Below are positions 50,408-58,911 of a DNA stretch of 64,000 nt, piece after piece. Under the pieces are notes generated by a model, which ran no database searches, was not told the origin of the DNA, and worked only from the letters and a program-made list of their open reading frames with translations. The translations under genes and the position numbers were made by a program. Positions within the stretch are counted from its first letter, which is position 1. Each line of letters starts with the position of its first letter. Source of the stretch: CAZGXI01 sp964529715 (GTDB taxonomy: Bacteria > Chloroflexota > Anaerolineae > Aggregatilineales > Ch27); assembly GCA_964529715.1 (NCBI GenBank), contig CAZGXI010000003.1, positions 62,001 through 126,000 of the forward strand. The letters run 5' to 3'.

Positions 50408-51073
50408 TTATTCGGCCTCAAACTCCAGCGCGCTCGGCTGTGCACGCAGGTACAGCCTCAGCCGGTGGCAGCGCGCCCGGTTTGGGGAAAGTCCCAGCGC
50501 CAACAGCAGTTCGTCCGGGCGGGCCGTGCCCTGTTCCCCCAGAGCTAAGCGCGCCCGGAGTTCATTCGCTTCCGTGACCTCTAGCTGGAAGATCAACGGG
50601 CGCAGGTCATAGCTTTTGCCTCGCCGTTCACGGTCCAGGCGTTCCTGCGCCAGCAGATCGTCCACGCGGCGACGTAGTTCTGCTTCATCAACCTCATCCG
50701 TGACAATACGGTAATCCGCCGCAATAGTCTGTGTTTGCAAAGCTGGTGTTTTCAGCGGCACCGTTTCGGCGCGCAGGGTTGCCAACCCCGCTGGACTGAC
50801 CGCGTTCAATTGCTCGACCAACGCTTCCGGTGAGACCGGCTCCTTTACCCAGATATCCAGCAGTTCACACGCGCTGCTCACGCCCAGCGGTAGGGTTGCC
50901 GCGATCTGCATTTTGGGTTGAGGATTAAACCCTTGCGAATAAACAAGCGGCACGCCGGCCCGGCGCAACACGCGCTCCCAGGTTTTGGCAAGGTCCAGGT
51001 GACCGATAAAGCGCAGCGGACCGTCTTTGCTAAACACGATACGAAGACGGTATTGAGCAATGGGTTCGGTCAT
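50408..51073 (-). CDS. Radical-SAM-associated DUF2344 / TIGR03936-type protein
   Basis: A 221-residue protein: YRLRIVFSKDGPLRFIGHLD, then ERVLRRAGVPLVYSQGFNPQPKM and AATLPLGVSSACELLDIW, matching the TIGR03936 (DUF2344) domain often fused to, or encoded beside, radical SAM proteins linked to tRNA or ribosomal modification. The radical SAM partner is not in this window. Start ATG at 51073 overlaps the cyclase stop as ATGA, so the two are coupled. Molecular function remains unknown. Confidence 0.88.
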   Translation of the reverse strand: MTEPIAQYRLRIVFSKDGPLRFIGHLDLAKTWERVLRRAGVPLVYSQGFNPQPKMQIAATLPLGVSSACELLDIWVKEPVSPEALVEQLNAVSPAGLATLRAETVPLKTPALQTQTIAADYRIVTDEVDEAELRRRVDDLLAQERLDRERRGKSYDLRPLIFQLEVTEANELRARLALGEQGTARPDELLLALGLSPNRARCHRLRLYLRAQPSALEFEAE

Positions 51074-52140
51074 ACGGGTGGGGTTTCCCCGATCTGTGGC
51101 GCTTGAAGCGCGCTGCGTAAGCAGGCATAGATGGTCAGCGTACAATCCGGCCACTCCGTCAGCGGCCCGGTCACACGGGCAAACGGCGTGAGATCGACCG
51201 TCAGCCGTTCGCGGACCGATTCCACAAGAGCAATAGCATAGTCGTCTAGACGGGAAGCCAGCAAAAACGCCTCGTTGACGGCAACGCCGTACATATCGCT
51301 GGAGAAGCGGTAAACGTCTCCGTAGGTGATGCCGATGGTCAGTTGAATTTCTGGCATGTCGGGCTGCTGGCGGCTGTAGGTAGCGGCGCCTTCTGTCAGC
51401 GCCAGGGCAGCAGAGAGAACATCGTCGGCGCTCTGGAAAGTCATCAGCACCTTGTCGCCCATGATTTTGGCGAGCACCCCCGAAAACATCCTGGCGGCCT
51501 CGCGGTGCAGGCGATGCAGCGTCGCCAGGTATTCCTCCAGCGTCTGCGGGGAGACGGTTTCTGTCAGATGGGAGAACTTTTTGATGTCCGAGACCAGGAT
51601 AAATACCCCTTGCTCGATATGCAGGCGATCTCGATATTTCAATTCGTACACCCGAATCGGATCGGGCAGGCCGCGCAGAGCATACGTATCTACATATTCA
51701 AACTCAAACTCAGCGCGCTTGCATACGCCGCGCGTGGTTTCGGTGACGTAGATGGCGCTAGGAGGGGTCATCTTCTCCAGACGGCTGACCGTTGCCACGC
51801 CGTCGCCCAGCAGATCGCCTTCCGTGACCACCACGTCGGCGGTGTGCACAATAATCCGCAGTGCCCCAACAGGCCGCCCGGAGATGGTCAGGTTGCGGGT
51901 TTGCATGTCACGCTGAATCTTCTGAGCTGCGTGCAGGCAATCGCTGGCGCTCTCAAAACTGGCAAGGTAGCCATCCCCGGTGAATTTGAACGGGTCGCCG
52001 CCGTAGTAGCGGATGGCATGGCAGATCTGGGCGGTTGCTTCCTCGATGTAATCGGCCATTTCCTGGCGAGAAATGGAAGCGGCAGTAGTGGTAGAACCAA
52101 CCAGGTCTGCCTGAAGAATGGTCAGGGTGCGGGTTTTCAT
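51070..52140 (-). CDS. Soluble protein with two class III nucleotide cyclase domains in tandem
   Basis: A 356-residue cytoplasmic protein. Domain 1 (about 1-165) has metal Asp12 in ILQADLVGSTTT and Asp56 in KFTGDGYLASF, then LGDGVATVSRLEKM, where the usual transition-state Asn is replaced by Ala/Thr. Domain 2 (about 175-330) has Asp185 in FILVSDIKKFSHLTE, Asp229 in KIMGDKVLMTF, and GVAVNEAFLLASRLDD with both Asn and Arg. Class III cyclases act as dimers, so the two domains could pair in one chain, giving an asymmetric site. Cyclic AMP or GMP product cannot be decided. ATG at 52140 follows GAGAGG. Confidence 0.88.
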   Translation of the reverse strand: MKTRTLTILQADLVGSTTTAASISRQEMADYIEEATAQICHAIRYYGGDPFKFTGDGYLASFESASDCLHAAQKIQRDMQTRNLTISGRPVGALRIIVHTADVVVTEGDLLGDGVATVSRLEKMTPPSAIYVTETTRGVCKRAEFEFEYVDTYALRGLPDPIRVYELKYRDRLHIEQGVFILVSDIKKFSHLTETVSPQTLEEYLATLHRLHREAARMFSGVLAKIMGDKVLMTFQSADDVLSAALALTEGAATYSRQQPDMPEIQLTIGITYGDVYRFSSDMYGVAVNEAFLLASRLDDYAIALVESVRERLTVDLTPFARVTGPLTEWPDCTLTIYACLRSALQAPQIGETPPV

Positions 52141-52235
52141 GAACAAACCTCTCGCTTGCCTGCACATGTGCGCTAGGGTTCTAGCCTGAATTCTAACCTG
52201 AATCGACCGCAAAGGATACCCGGCGTCCGCCCTGG

Positions 52236-53405
52236 CTACCGATCCAGGGCATAACGCGCTACCACCTCCGGGACAAGATTCAGCGCCAATCCCAGAAAAC
52301 AGGCCAGCCAGCCGATCCCGGCCTGAATGTCGCGCAGACTGACCTGTTCCATCCCCTGCGCTGTATAGCTGAGCGACGGACCGAACAACCCCAGGGTTCG
52401 CCCCCGTCCCAGATGGCGATAACGATGTGTGGTAGTACGACAGTGGGCCTGCGCCATCGGCTGCGGCGTGAAGTCGTTAAATGCCTGGGCCAGATCGTGC
52501 GTTAGGCGTTGGTAGTGTGGTGGCACAACCAGGCCATTTTCACCCGCTGATGCAAAGGCGTAGCCGATGCCCGCACCGTGTCTGAGCACCGGAGCACGGT
52601 GAACCGGCTGTACGTCCACAATCACACTCCCTAACGCAGGCCAAGACAAAACAACCCCGTCAGGCCGACGCCCCGCACCTATCTCAGGCGTGTGCTGATC
52701 ACAGAAGAGAAACAGGCAGCGTCGATTCTGTTCCAAAAGGACTTGCTCTGCCTGCCGGAGCAAAGCGGCTGCGCCCAGCACCGTCAGCACGCCGGCAGCA
52801 TTATCCAGCCCCGATCCCTGGATCACGTCACCCTGACGAATCGGCGCAAAATCCAGCGTGATCGTGTCTAGACAAGAAACCGCCCCAGACTGCACCTGGA
52901 AGATCCATAGGGCCTCGTCTCCGTTGTCGTGATCGAGCAAAGAAAACAACTGTCCCCGCGCGGCGGTGACAAGTTGTCCCTGATCCGGATCGTATCGCAG
53001 CGCCCTGGCGGGCAGCCGGATTGCCGCTTTGAGCGGGGACGGGACGCTCAGGGAAAAGAGCACCGGATTTTGCGCTTCTTCCAGCGAGTGCACCCGGAAC
53101 GATGGGCGATCCAGATGGGTGAGTACCAGCAGATCGGGGTGATCTTTTTCGACCCCCAGCCAAAGGCCGCCGCTGCCCATGCCCGCCAGATCGGCCTCCA
53201 GACGATCCGCTAGGCCAAAGGCTGCTGTGATGTCGGTCAACTCGTCGAAGATTGCGCCGGGCAGCGTGACTCCACTTGACGGTGCCGGCGCTGCCATCAG
53301 GCGCCGCAGCAGCACCCACACTTTCTCCCGGTCCTCGACCCATGCCTGGCCTTCGAAAGCGGCTTGCAGCGCCGGAATCGCCTGCCAAAGCTGATTGAGC
53401 AGCAT
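52236..53405 (-). CDS. M42-aminopeptidase-like protein with altered metal ligands
   Basis: A 389-residue protein that looks like the M42 glutamyl aminopeptidase fold but with eroded motifs: VLTHLDRPSF in place of AHMDEVG, GSGLDNAAGVLTV in place of ALDDRxG, CDQHTPEIGAG in place of EEVGxRG, and VIVDVQPVH in place of VDxxxAxD. Some ligands (His, Asp) survive, others do not, so activity is uncertain. ATG at 53405. It stands alone on the minus strand, 95 bases before the cyclase gene. It could also be a self-assembling M42-type scaffold without activity. Confidence 0.65.
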   Translation of the reverse strand: MLLNQLWQAIPALQAAFEGQAWVEDREKVWVLLRRLMAAPAPSSGVTLPGAIFDELTDITAAFGLADRLEADLAGMGSGGLWLGVEKDHPDLLVLTHLDRPSFRVHSLEEAQNPVLFSLSVPSPLKAAIRLPARALRYDPDQGQLVTAARGQLFSLLDHDNGDEALWIFQVQSGAVSCLDTITLDFAPIRQGDVIQGSGLDNAAGVLTVLGAAALLRQAEQVLLEQNRRCLFLFCDQHTPEIGAGRRPDGVVLSWPALGSVIVDVQPVHRAPVLRHGAGIGYAFASAGENGLVVPPHYQRLTHDLAQAFNDFTPQPMAQAHCRTTTHRYRHLGRGRTLGLFGPSLSYTAQGMEQVSLRDIQAGIGWLACFLGLALNLVPEVVARYALDR

Positions 53406-53542
53406 GGTTCACGTCCTGTCGTCTAAAGCGCGCTTTCGACCTGGCGACGCTGTAATCTTTTGCAGGATGCCTCGTCCCGACATCGCTGTTATCATACAAG
53501 TATTGTACAGGCAGGATACAAACTGGGACAAAGGCAAATCTG

Positions 53543-54493
53543 ATGAACAACGCAATAACCCTATCGCCGGAAGTGGCTTCGGCGCTCAGAGAAGGACGGC
53601 CTGTCGTGGCGCTCGAATCGACCCTGATCACGCACGGCCTGCCCTACCCGACGAATGTCGAGACTGCATTGGCAATGGAAGCCGCCATCCGGGCAGAGGA
53701 TGCGGTCCCGGCGACGATTGCCGTATTGAAAGGACAGATTCGTGTCGGGCTGGATGCTGCCACCATCGAACACCTGGCAGGCCTGAGCCAACAGAACGTC
53801 CGCAAGTGCAGCCGCCGTGACCTGCCCATCGCGGTCGGCTTGGGGACCGACGGTGCGACCACCGTCGCCGGAACGATGATCGTAGCCCACATGGCCGGGA
53901 TCGACGTGTTTTCCACCGGAGGAATCGGCGGTGTGCACCGGGGACATCCCTTCGATGTGTCGGCGGACCTGATCGAGTTAGGGCGCACGCCGATCACCGT
54001 CGTCTGCTCCGGCGCGAAATCCATTCTAGACCTGCCGCTGACGCTGGAGGTGCTGGAAACGCAGGGTGTGCCTGTGATCGGCTTCCAAACGGATAGCCTG
54101 CCCGCTTTTTACACGCGGTCGAGTGGTCTGCCGGTTGATGTGCGTGTGGAAACGCCGGAGGCGGTCGCCATCATCGTTGAGGCGCGTCGGAACCTGGAAC
54201 TGGCGCAGGGGATTCTGGTGACGGTCCCGGTTCCCGAAGCCGACGCGCTGGAAGACGACGAAGCCGAAGCAGCCATCGCAGAAGCGACGCGCCGGGCCGA
54301 GGCAGCCGGCGTCACCGGCAAAGATGTAACGCCGTTCGTGCTGGGCCAGGTGCTCGAACTCACCGGTGGACGCTCCCGACAGGCCAACGTTGCCCTGCTG
54401 ATCAACAACGCGCGCGTCGGGGCGCAGATTGCCGCCGCGCTGTCTGCCCGGCGCAGCGCCGAGGCTCACCGTCGCCAACTGCAACAGGCTTGA
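53543..54493 (+). CDS. psuG: Pseudouridine-5'-phosphate glycosidase
   Basis: PsuG splits pseudouridine 5'-phosphate into uracil and ribose 5-phosphate. The 316-residue protein carries the family segments PVVALESTLITHGLPYPTNV, TIAVLKGQIRVGL, DGATTVAGTMIVAHMAG, IDVFSTGGIGGVHRG, VCSGAKSILDLPLTLE and GVPVIGFQTDSLPAFYTRSS. Length and motif order are normal. It is followed by a PfkB-type kinase starting 12 bases later, the expected partner that phosphorylates pseudouridine (PsuK). Confidence 0.95.
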   Translation: MNNAITLSPEVASALREGRPVVALESTLITHGLPYPTNVETALAMEAAIRAEDAVPATIAVLKGQIRVGLDAATIEHLAGLSQQNVRKCSRRDLPIAVGLGTDGATTVAGTMIVAHMAGIDVFSTGGIGGVHRGHPFDVSADLIELGRTPITVVCSGAKSILDLPLTLEVLETQGVPVIGFQTDSLPAFYTRSSGLPVDVRVETPEAVAIIVEARRNLELAQGILVTVPVPEADALEDDEAEAAIAEATRRAEAAGVTGKDVTPFVLGQVLELTGGRSRQANVALLINNARVGAQIAAALSARRSAEAHRRQLQQA

Positions 54494-54504
54494 GAATAAC
54501 CCCC

Positions 54505-55440
54505 ATGACAGCCGTCAAATACGCTTCTTTCGGCATCATCATCGACGACATTGTATATCCCGATGGGCGCACGCAGATGGGCGTGCTAGGCGGCGGCGGG
54601 CCGCAGACAGCCTGGGGCATGGCCCTCGCCGCCGAAGAACCCGGCATGGTCGGGCTGGTTTCCGGCGTCGGACCGGATTTCGACCCGGCCCTGCTTGCGC
54701 CCTTGCATGCCGCCGGGATCGACCTCTCCGGCGTAAAGACGACCCACCTTCCCACGCCGCGTGCCTGGGAACTGTTGGAATGGGATGAACGGCGCACCCA
54801 TATCTGGCGTACCAGACCCTCGGCTTACGATGTGCAGATTGGCCTGGACTGGAATCTGCTGTCTAGTGTCTACCCGTATATTGAGGCTGCGCATTGGTAC
54901 GTTCACCCGGAGCGCCCGAACCTGTCCCTCTGCCCGCCGCTACGGGAGCGCAATGCGCTGATCAGCATCGAGGCGTCGAAGCACGCCGACATCCAACCGC
55001 CCGATGAGACGATTCGATCTATCCTGAGCCAATGCGACATTTTTTCGCCGAACCGGGAAGAGGCGACCAGCCTGTTCGGCACCGCCGACGGGCCAGAAAT
55101 ACGCCGCCGCGCCGCCGCGCTCGGCGGGCGAATCCTGGCGCTGCGCTGTGGGGCCGACGGCGCAGAGGTATGGAACTTCGAGAACGGCAGGGGCGTCAAG
55201 GTCCCGGCAGCGCCGCCGCGCCAGGTGATCGATCCGGTGGGTGCGGGGAATACCTTTTGCGGGGCGTTCATGGTGACGCTGCACCGCACGGGCGACCTGA
55301 TGGAAGCAGCAATCTGCGCATCGGTCGCCGCTTCCTACATGGTAGAACAGGTCGGCCTGCCGCCAGAACCGCCCTCCCGCGAGGATGTAGAGCGCCGCCG
55401 CCGGGCTGTGCGTGAGAACACCCGCTGGCTTGCGGTCTGA
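54505..55440 (+). CDS. PfkB-family carbohydrate/nucleoside kinase, candidate pseudouridine kinase
   Basis: A 311-residue ribokinase-fold kinase. It begins with a glycine-rich GVLGGGGPQTAWGMAL and ends with PRQVIDPVGAGNTFCGAFMV, the PfkB signature with two changes: DxxGAGD is DPVGAGN (Asp to Asn at the catalytic position). The partner gene psuG suggests pseudouridine phosphorylation, but the Asn makes activity uncertain, and some PfkB kinases tolerate this. The ATG at 54505 is preferred; a TTG at 54490 overlaps the psuG stop. It converges with the NHL gene on a shared hairpin. Confidence 0.8.
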   Translation: MTAVKYASFGIIIDDIVYPDGRTQMGVLGGGGPQTAWGMALAAEEPGMVGLVSGVGPDFDPALLAPLHAAGIDLSGVKTTHLPTPRAWELLEWDERRTHIWRTRPSAYDVQIGLDWNLLSSVYPYIEAAHWYVHPERPNLSLCPPLRERNALISIEASKHADIQPPDETIRSILSQCDIFSPNREEATSLFGTADGPEIRRRAAALGGRILALRCGADGAEVWNFENGRGVKVPAAPPRQVIDPVGAGNTFCGAFMVTLHRTGDLMEAAICASVAASYMVEQVGLPPEPPSREDVERRRRAVRENTRWLAV

Positions 55441-55446
55441 AGACAC

Positions 55447-55472
55447 GCAAAGGGGGCAGTCGCCCCCTTTGC
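55447..55472. terminator. Bidirectional hairpin terminator between converging genes
   Basis: GCAAAGGGGGC and GCCCCCTTTGC form an 11-base perfect stem with loop AGTC, seven bases after the kinase stop and 25 before the end of the convergent NHL gene. It serves as the natural stop for both, although a strong T-run is missing on the plus side. Confidence 0.7.
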
Positions 55473-55496
55473 GATTACTACCATACGGGTCAGGCA

Positions 55497-57548
55497 CTAT
55501 CCCCCCGGTGCGACAACGGGTGGAACAACGGCATACTCGACCCGCAGCGCGGGTTGGCCCGCCGCGCCGTCCACGCTGACCGGCGCGTTCACGCGCAGAC
55601 GGTCCAAAAAGCACAGGTTTTCGTTGATCGCCTCGCAGTAGTATATGTACAGGTCAACCGACAGGGCGGCTTCCCCCTCGGCGAGCGTCACTGGCACGGT
55701 CAGCGGCATCTCCGGCTCGATGATGCGCTGGGAGCGGTTTTCTTCCGCGATCTGAACTACCACACCATCAGGATGCCAGTCTGCACTGAAGGGTGCAAGG
55801 CCGTTGAATTTATATCCTTCAGGAACCTGCACGTCCAGAGTGATCACACCTGCACCGGCAGAACTGGTCTGCGGGTCCAACGTCACTTCGCGGCCCGTGA
55901 ACGGCGCAGCCGCAACCACCGCCTCTCGCCCGGCCTGGAGCGCCTCCGGGTTCGGGAAACGGATCGTGCTGACCGTCTGCGCTTCCAGATCGATCACACG
56001 GATGGCGTGATTGTTGGTATCGGCCACATAGAGCCGCCCGTTCGCGTAGCTGAGGCCGCCCGGCTCGTCGAACATGGCTTCGTCAAAACTGCCGTCGATA
56101 TAACCGCCCGCCGCGCTTCCAACCAGGGAGCGGACCTCACCAGTTTCAGGATTGATGGTCTTGATTTTGCTGTTGTACGTGTCGGCCACATAAAGCAACC
56201 CATCCGCATAGACCACGCCCAGCGGATGCTGGAGTCGGGCTGCGCGCCCCACGCCGTCCTGGTCGCCGAAGTCGAACAGGCCCGTGCCGACCAGCGTCCG
56301 TACCTGTCCGTAGGCTGGGTCCAGGTCGGACTCGCGGATCGCGCTGGCCTCGCTGTCGGCGAAGTAAAGCACCTCGCCGTCGGTCGTGATACCGCTCGGC
56401 TGGGCAAGCTGGGCGCTGGCGTGCGCGCCGTCGGCGATCCCCTCGATGCCGCTGCCGGAATGGACCGTGATCGTGCCGCCGGCGATGTCGTAGCGCCAGA
56501 GCTGGTGCGGCCCAGCCATCGCAATGTAAAGCTGACTGCCCACCACCACCAGGTCCCAGGGGCTGTTCAGCGGAACTTGCAAAGCCGGACCATCGGGATT
56601 ACGGGTATAGGCCTGATAGCCCGTTCCTGCGACGGTCGTCACGGCCTGTGCTCCAAGATCAACGGCGCGGATGGTGTGGTTTTCGGTATCGGCCACGTAG
56701 AGGATACGCCCATCTTCGCTGAGCGCCATGCCCTGTGGCCGGTTGAAACGCGCCACTGCATAATTGCCATCCACATTGCCCGACTCGGTGCCGCCGATGA
56801 CGGCCAGCACCACGTAAGTTTCCAGGTCGGCCACGACGATGCGGTGATGGTTACTGTCGGCAATGAACAGCCGCCCGCCCGCCGCATCCGCCAGCACCTT
56901 GCCGGGAAAAGCCAGCAGTGATTCGGCCCGTGTGCTTGTTTCCGGTGCCAGATCAATCGGTGTGCGGTCGATTTGCCCTTGCGCGTCAAACTGAGCCACC
57001 ATACCCGCGATGATCGGCTGCACCACCGCGTAGACGCCTTCGCCGGAATGGTAGCCGAAGACGCGCCCCAGCGGGTCCACCACCATCACGGTTGGCCACG
57101 CCCGGATGCCCCACTGCTGCCAGATCACAAAATCTCGGTCATTGACGACAGGATGTACGACCTCGTAACGCTGCACGATCTGACGGATGTTCTCGGTGTT
57201 GCCTTCGTTTTCGAACTTGGCGCTGTGCACGCCGATCACCACCAGTTCGTCGGCAAATTCGGCTTCCAACCGCCGCAGGTCCGGGATGATATGCATACAG
57301 TTGATGCAGCCATAGGTCCAGAAGTCCAGCAGCACCACCTTGCCGCGCAAATCCTCCCACGTCAGCGGGCCGGGTACGTTGATCCAATCTAACCCTTCCG
57401 GAAACGCCGGGGCCGGGACGCGCCCGGCATAATCCTGTCCGCTCACACCACCATCTCCCCCACCCTGGGCAAATACGGGCAATCCAACACTCACCAGCAG
57501 CACCACCAATCCCAATACCGCCACACCAAACCAGGTTTTTCTGCCCAT
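55497..57548 (-). CDS. Exported thioredoxin-fold plus NHL-repeat protein (NHLRC2-like)
   Basis: A 683-residue protein with signal peptide (VLGLVVLLVSVGLPVFAQ), then a TlpA-like thioredoxin domain with DFWTYGCINCMHIIPDLRR (active-site Cys81 and Cys84), VVIGVHSAKFENEGN and WPTVMVVDPLGRV. From about residue 210 it carries about five or six NHL repeats (GRLFIADSNHHRIVVADLE, RILYVADTENHTIRAVDLG, LLYVADTYNSKIKTINPE, RLYVADTNNHAIRVIDLE), forming a beta-propeller. A C-terminal beta domain of about 130 residues, rich in Pro and Glu, ends it. This is the bacterial NHLRC2-type arrangement; a role in extracytoplasmic redox is likely, substrate unknown. Confidence 0.92.
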   Translation of the reverse strand: MGRKTWFGVAVLGLVVLLVSVGLPVFAQGGGDGGVSGQDYAGRVPAPAFPEGLDWINVPGPLTWEDLRGKVVLLDFWTYGCINCMHIIPDLRRLEAEFADELVVIGVHSAKFENEGNTENIRQIVQRYEVVHPVVNDRDFVIWQQWGIRAWPTVMVVDPLGRVFGYHSGEGVYAVVQPIIAGMVAQFDAQGQIDRTPIDLAPETSTRAESLLAFPGKVLADAAGGRLFIADSNHHRIVVADLETYVVLAVIGGTESGNVDGNYAVARFNRPQGMALSEDGRILYVADTENHTIRAVDLGAQAVTTVAGTGYQAYTRNPDGPALQVPLNSPWDLVVVGSQLYIAMAGPHQLWRYDIAGGTITVHSGSGIEGIADGAHASAQLAQPSGITTDGEVLYFADSEASAIRESDLDPAYGQVRTLVGTGLFDFGDQDGVGRAARLQHPLGVVYADGLLYVADTYNSKIKTINPETGEVRSLVGSAAGGYIDGSFDEAMFDEPGGLSYANGRLYVADTNNHAIRVIDLEAQTVSTIRFPNPEALQAGREAVVAAAPFTGREVTLDPQTSSAGAGVITLDVQVPEGYKFNGLAPFSADWHPDGVVVQIAEENRSQRIIEPEMPLTVPVTLAEGEAALSVDLYIYYCEAINENLCFLDRLRVNAPVSVDGAAGQPALRVEYAVVPPVVAPGG

Positions 57549-57675
57549 GAACTCGTCTCCTGAATATGCAGATTATAAACCGATACGGACCGACCGAAAT
57601 CGGAGAACGTCTACTCTCATCATCTTTTAACCGGACAAGGGAGCAACTTGAGAAGCTCGAAACGGCGGTAGTCGA

Positions 57676-58797
57676 TCAGCGGCGGCGGCCTAACCAATAC
57701 CCGATCAGCCCTGCCGCCAGCGTCGCCACCGACCAGGTCTGGGTCTGCACACTGACCGGGGCCATGTGAGGCCCGAAGGCACGGCGCACCTTACGCCGGT
57801 AAACCGGCACCATCAGCGCATTCAAGATTTGATCGAGCAGGTAGATCAGGAATGTCACGCCGAAATGGGGCAGCGGACCACGCGGCTGCGGCGGTACATC
57901 CGCCAGAGTTACTTCGGCAACAGCATAGCCTTCGGTATCCGGCGGAACCTTTACCAGGATATGACCGTGCGCACTGGCGACATAGGTCTCGTTGAAATAC
58001 CCGGCTTCGACGCGGACCTCCCCGGCCTGCGGCAGGTACAGCCAGAAGTCCGGGCGAAACAGCGTGCCGATCATCAGGGAGAGCTGCGGCAGCGGAACGT
58101 GCGAAGAAAAATGCCCCGCCCCAGTGGTGTTGACCACCGGCACACCGAGGGCGGCGGATTGGCGAAGGAGTTTTTCGCCAAAGATGCCATCACCGGTCCG
58201 CTTCATTTCCTGCGTCAGCGGTCCCATGCCGTCCATGTCCAGGCAGCGGCCATCAGGAAAGACCAGGATCATCTCGTTAAAGGTCGGCGGGCAACTGCTG
58301 ATCACCATCGCATCCACTTTGCCCGCGTAGCGCGCCCAGAGTTCGGGATGCGCCGAGTCCCAGCAGATCATCAGGCCGAGCCGACCCAGGTCGGTATCGG
58401 CGACGGTGATCGCGCGGCCTTCGCGGAAGTAAGCCCGCTCCCAATACCAGGGATAGTTCTTGTCGTAGCGCCACAGGCGGCCATCCGGCGCAACCAGCAG
58501 CAAAGTGTTGTAAACATCCTCGATGTCCAGGAGGAGTAGCGTGCCAGCGAGATGAACACCGTAGTGAGCAGCGATCTGCTTCATCCAGGTCACCGTCGGG
58601 CCGTTCATCGGCTCAGGGAGTACGTAATTGTGATCGGTGTACTCGTACCCCGTGTTGAAGACCTCCGGCAGCACGACCAACTGTGCACCCTGCCCGGCGG
58701 CTTCGGCAACCAATTTTTCGGCACGTTGGAGGCGCTCTGGGACGGGAGCAGGGTAGGCAAACATCTGGACGGCGGCAATCTTGATCGTCCGAGACAC
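57676..58797 (-). CDS. Carbon-nitrogen hydrolase (nitrilase superfamily) with a C-terminal membrane anchor
   Basis: A 373-residue nitrilase-fold amidase. Catalytic triad visible: Glu45 in VVLPEVFNTGYEY, Lys113 in YDKNYPWYWERAYF and Cys145 in LMICWDSAHPELWARYAG. The C-terminus carries hydrophobic stretches (FGVTFLIYLLDQILNALMVP and SVATLAAGLIGYWLG) that are uncommon in soluble nitrilases and suggest membrane attachment. The GTG at 58797 is chosen because GGAGG lies eight bases upstream; the frame runs to 58890. Substrate unknown, but amide, carbamoyl or ureido compounds are typical. Confidence 0.88.
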   Translation of the reverse strand: MSRTIKIAAVQMFAYPAPVPERLQRAEKLVAEAAGQGAQLVVLPEVFNTGYEYTDHNYVLPEPMNGPTVTWMKQIAAHYGVHLAGTLLLLDIEDVYNTLLLVAPDGRLWRYDKNYPWYWERAYFREGRAITVADTDLGRLGLMICWDSAHPELWARYAGKVDAMVISSCPPTFNEMILVFPDGRCLDMDGMGPLTQEMKRTGDGIFGEKLLRQSAALGVPVVNTTGAGHFSSHVPLPQLSLMIGTLFRPDFWLYLPQAGEVRVEAGYFNETYVASAHGHILVKVPPDTEGYAVAEVTLADVPPQPRGPLPHFGVTFLIYLLDQILNALMVPVYRRKVRRAFGPHMAPVSVQTQTWSVATLAAGLIGYWLGRRR

Positions 58798-58911
58798 GAC
58801 TTCACCCTCCTTGCTGAGAATCACATGCCCTATTTTAACAGCGCAGGCGGCGGAATGCACTCCGCCGCCCGCAGAACTCACCGGCTGCATCTACACACTG
58901 CCTGCGCGCCC

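Noticed and set aside
55554..56921. A 455-codon plus-strand frame opposite the thioredoxin-NHL gene
   Set aside because: It is antisense to strong NHL repeats and has no coherent domain or ribosome site.
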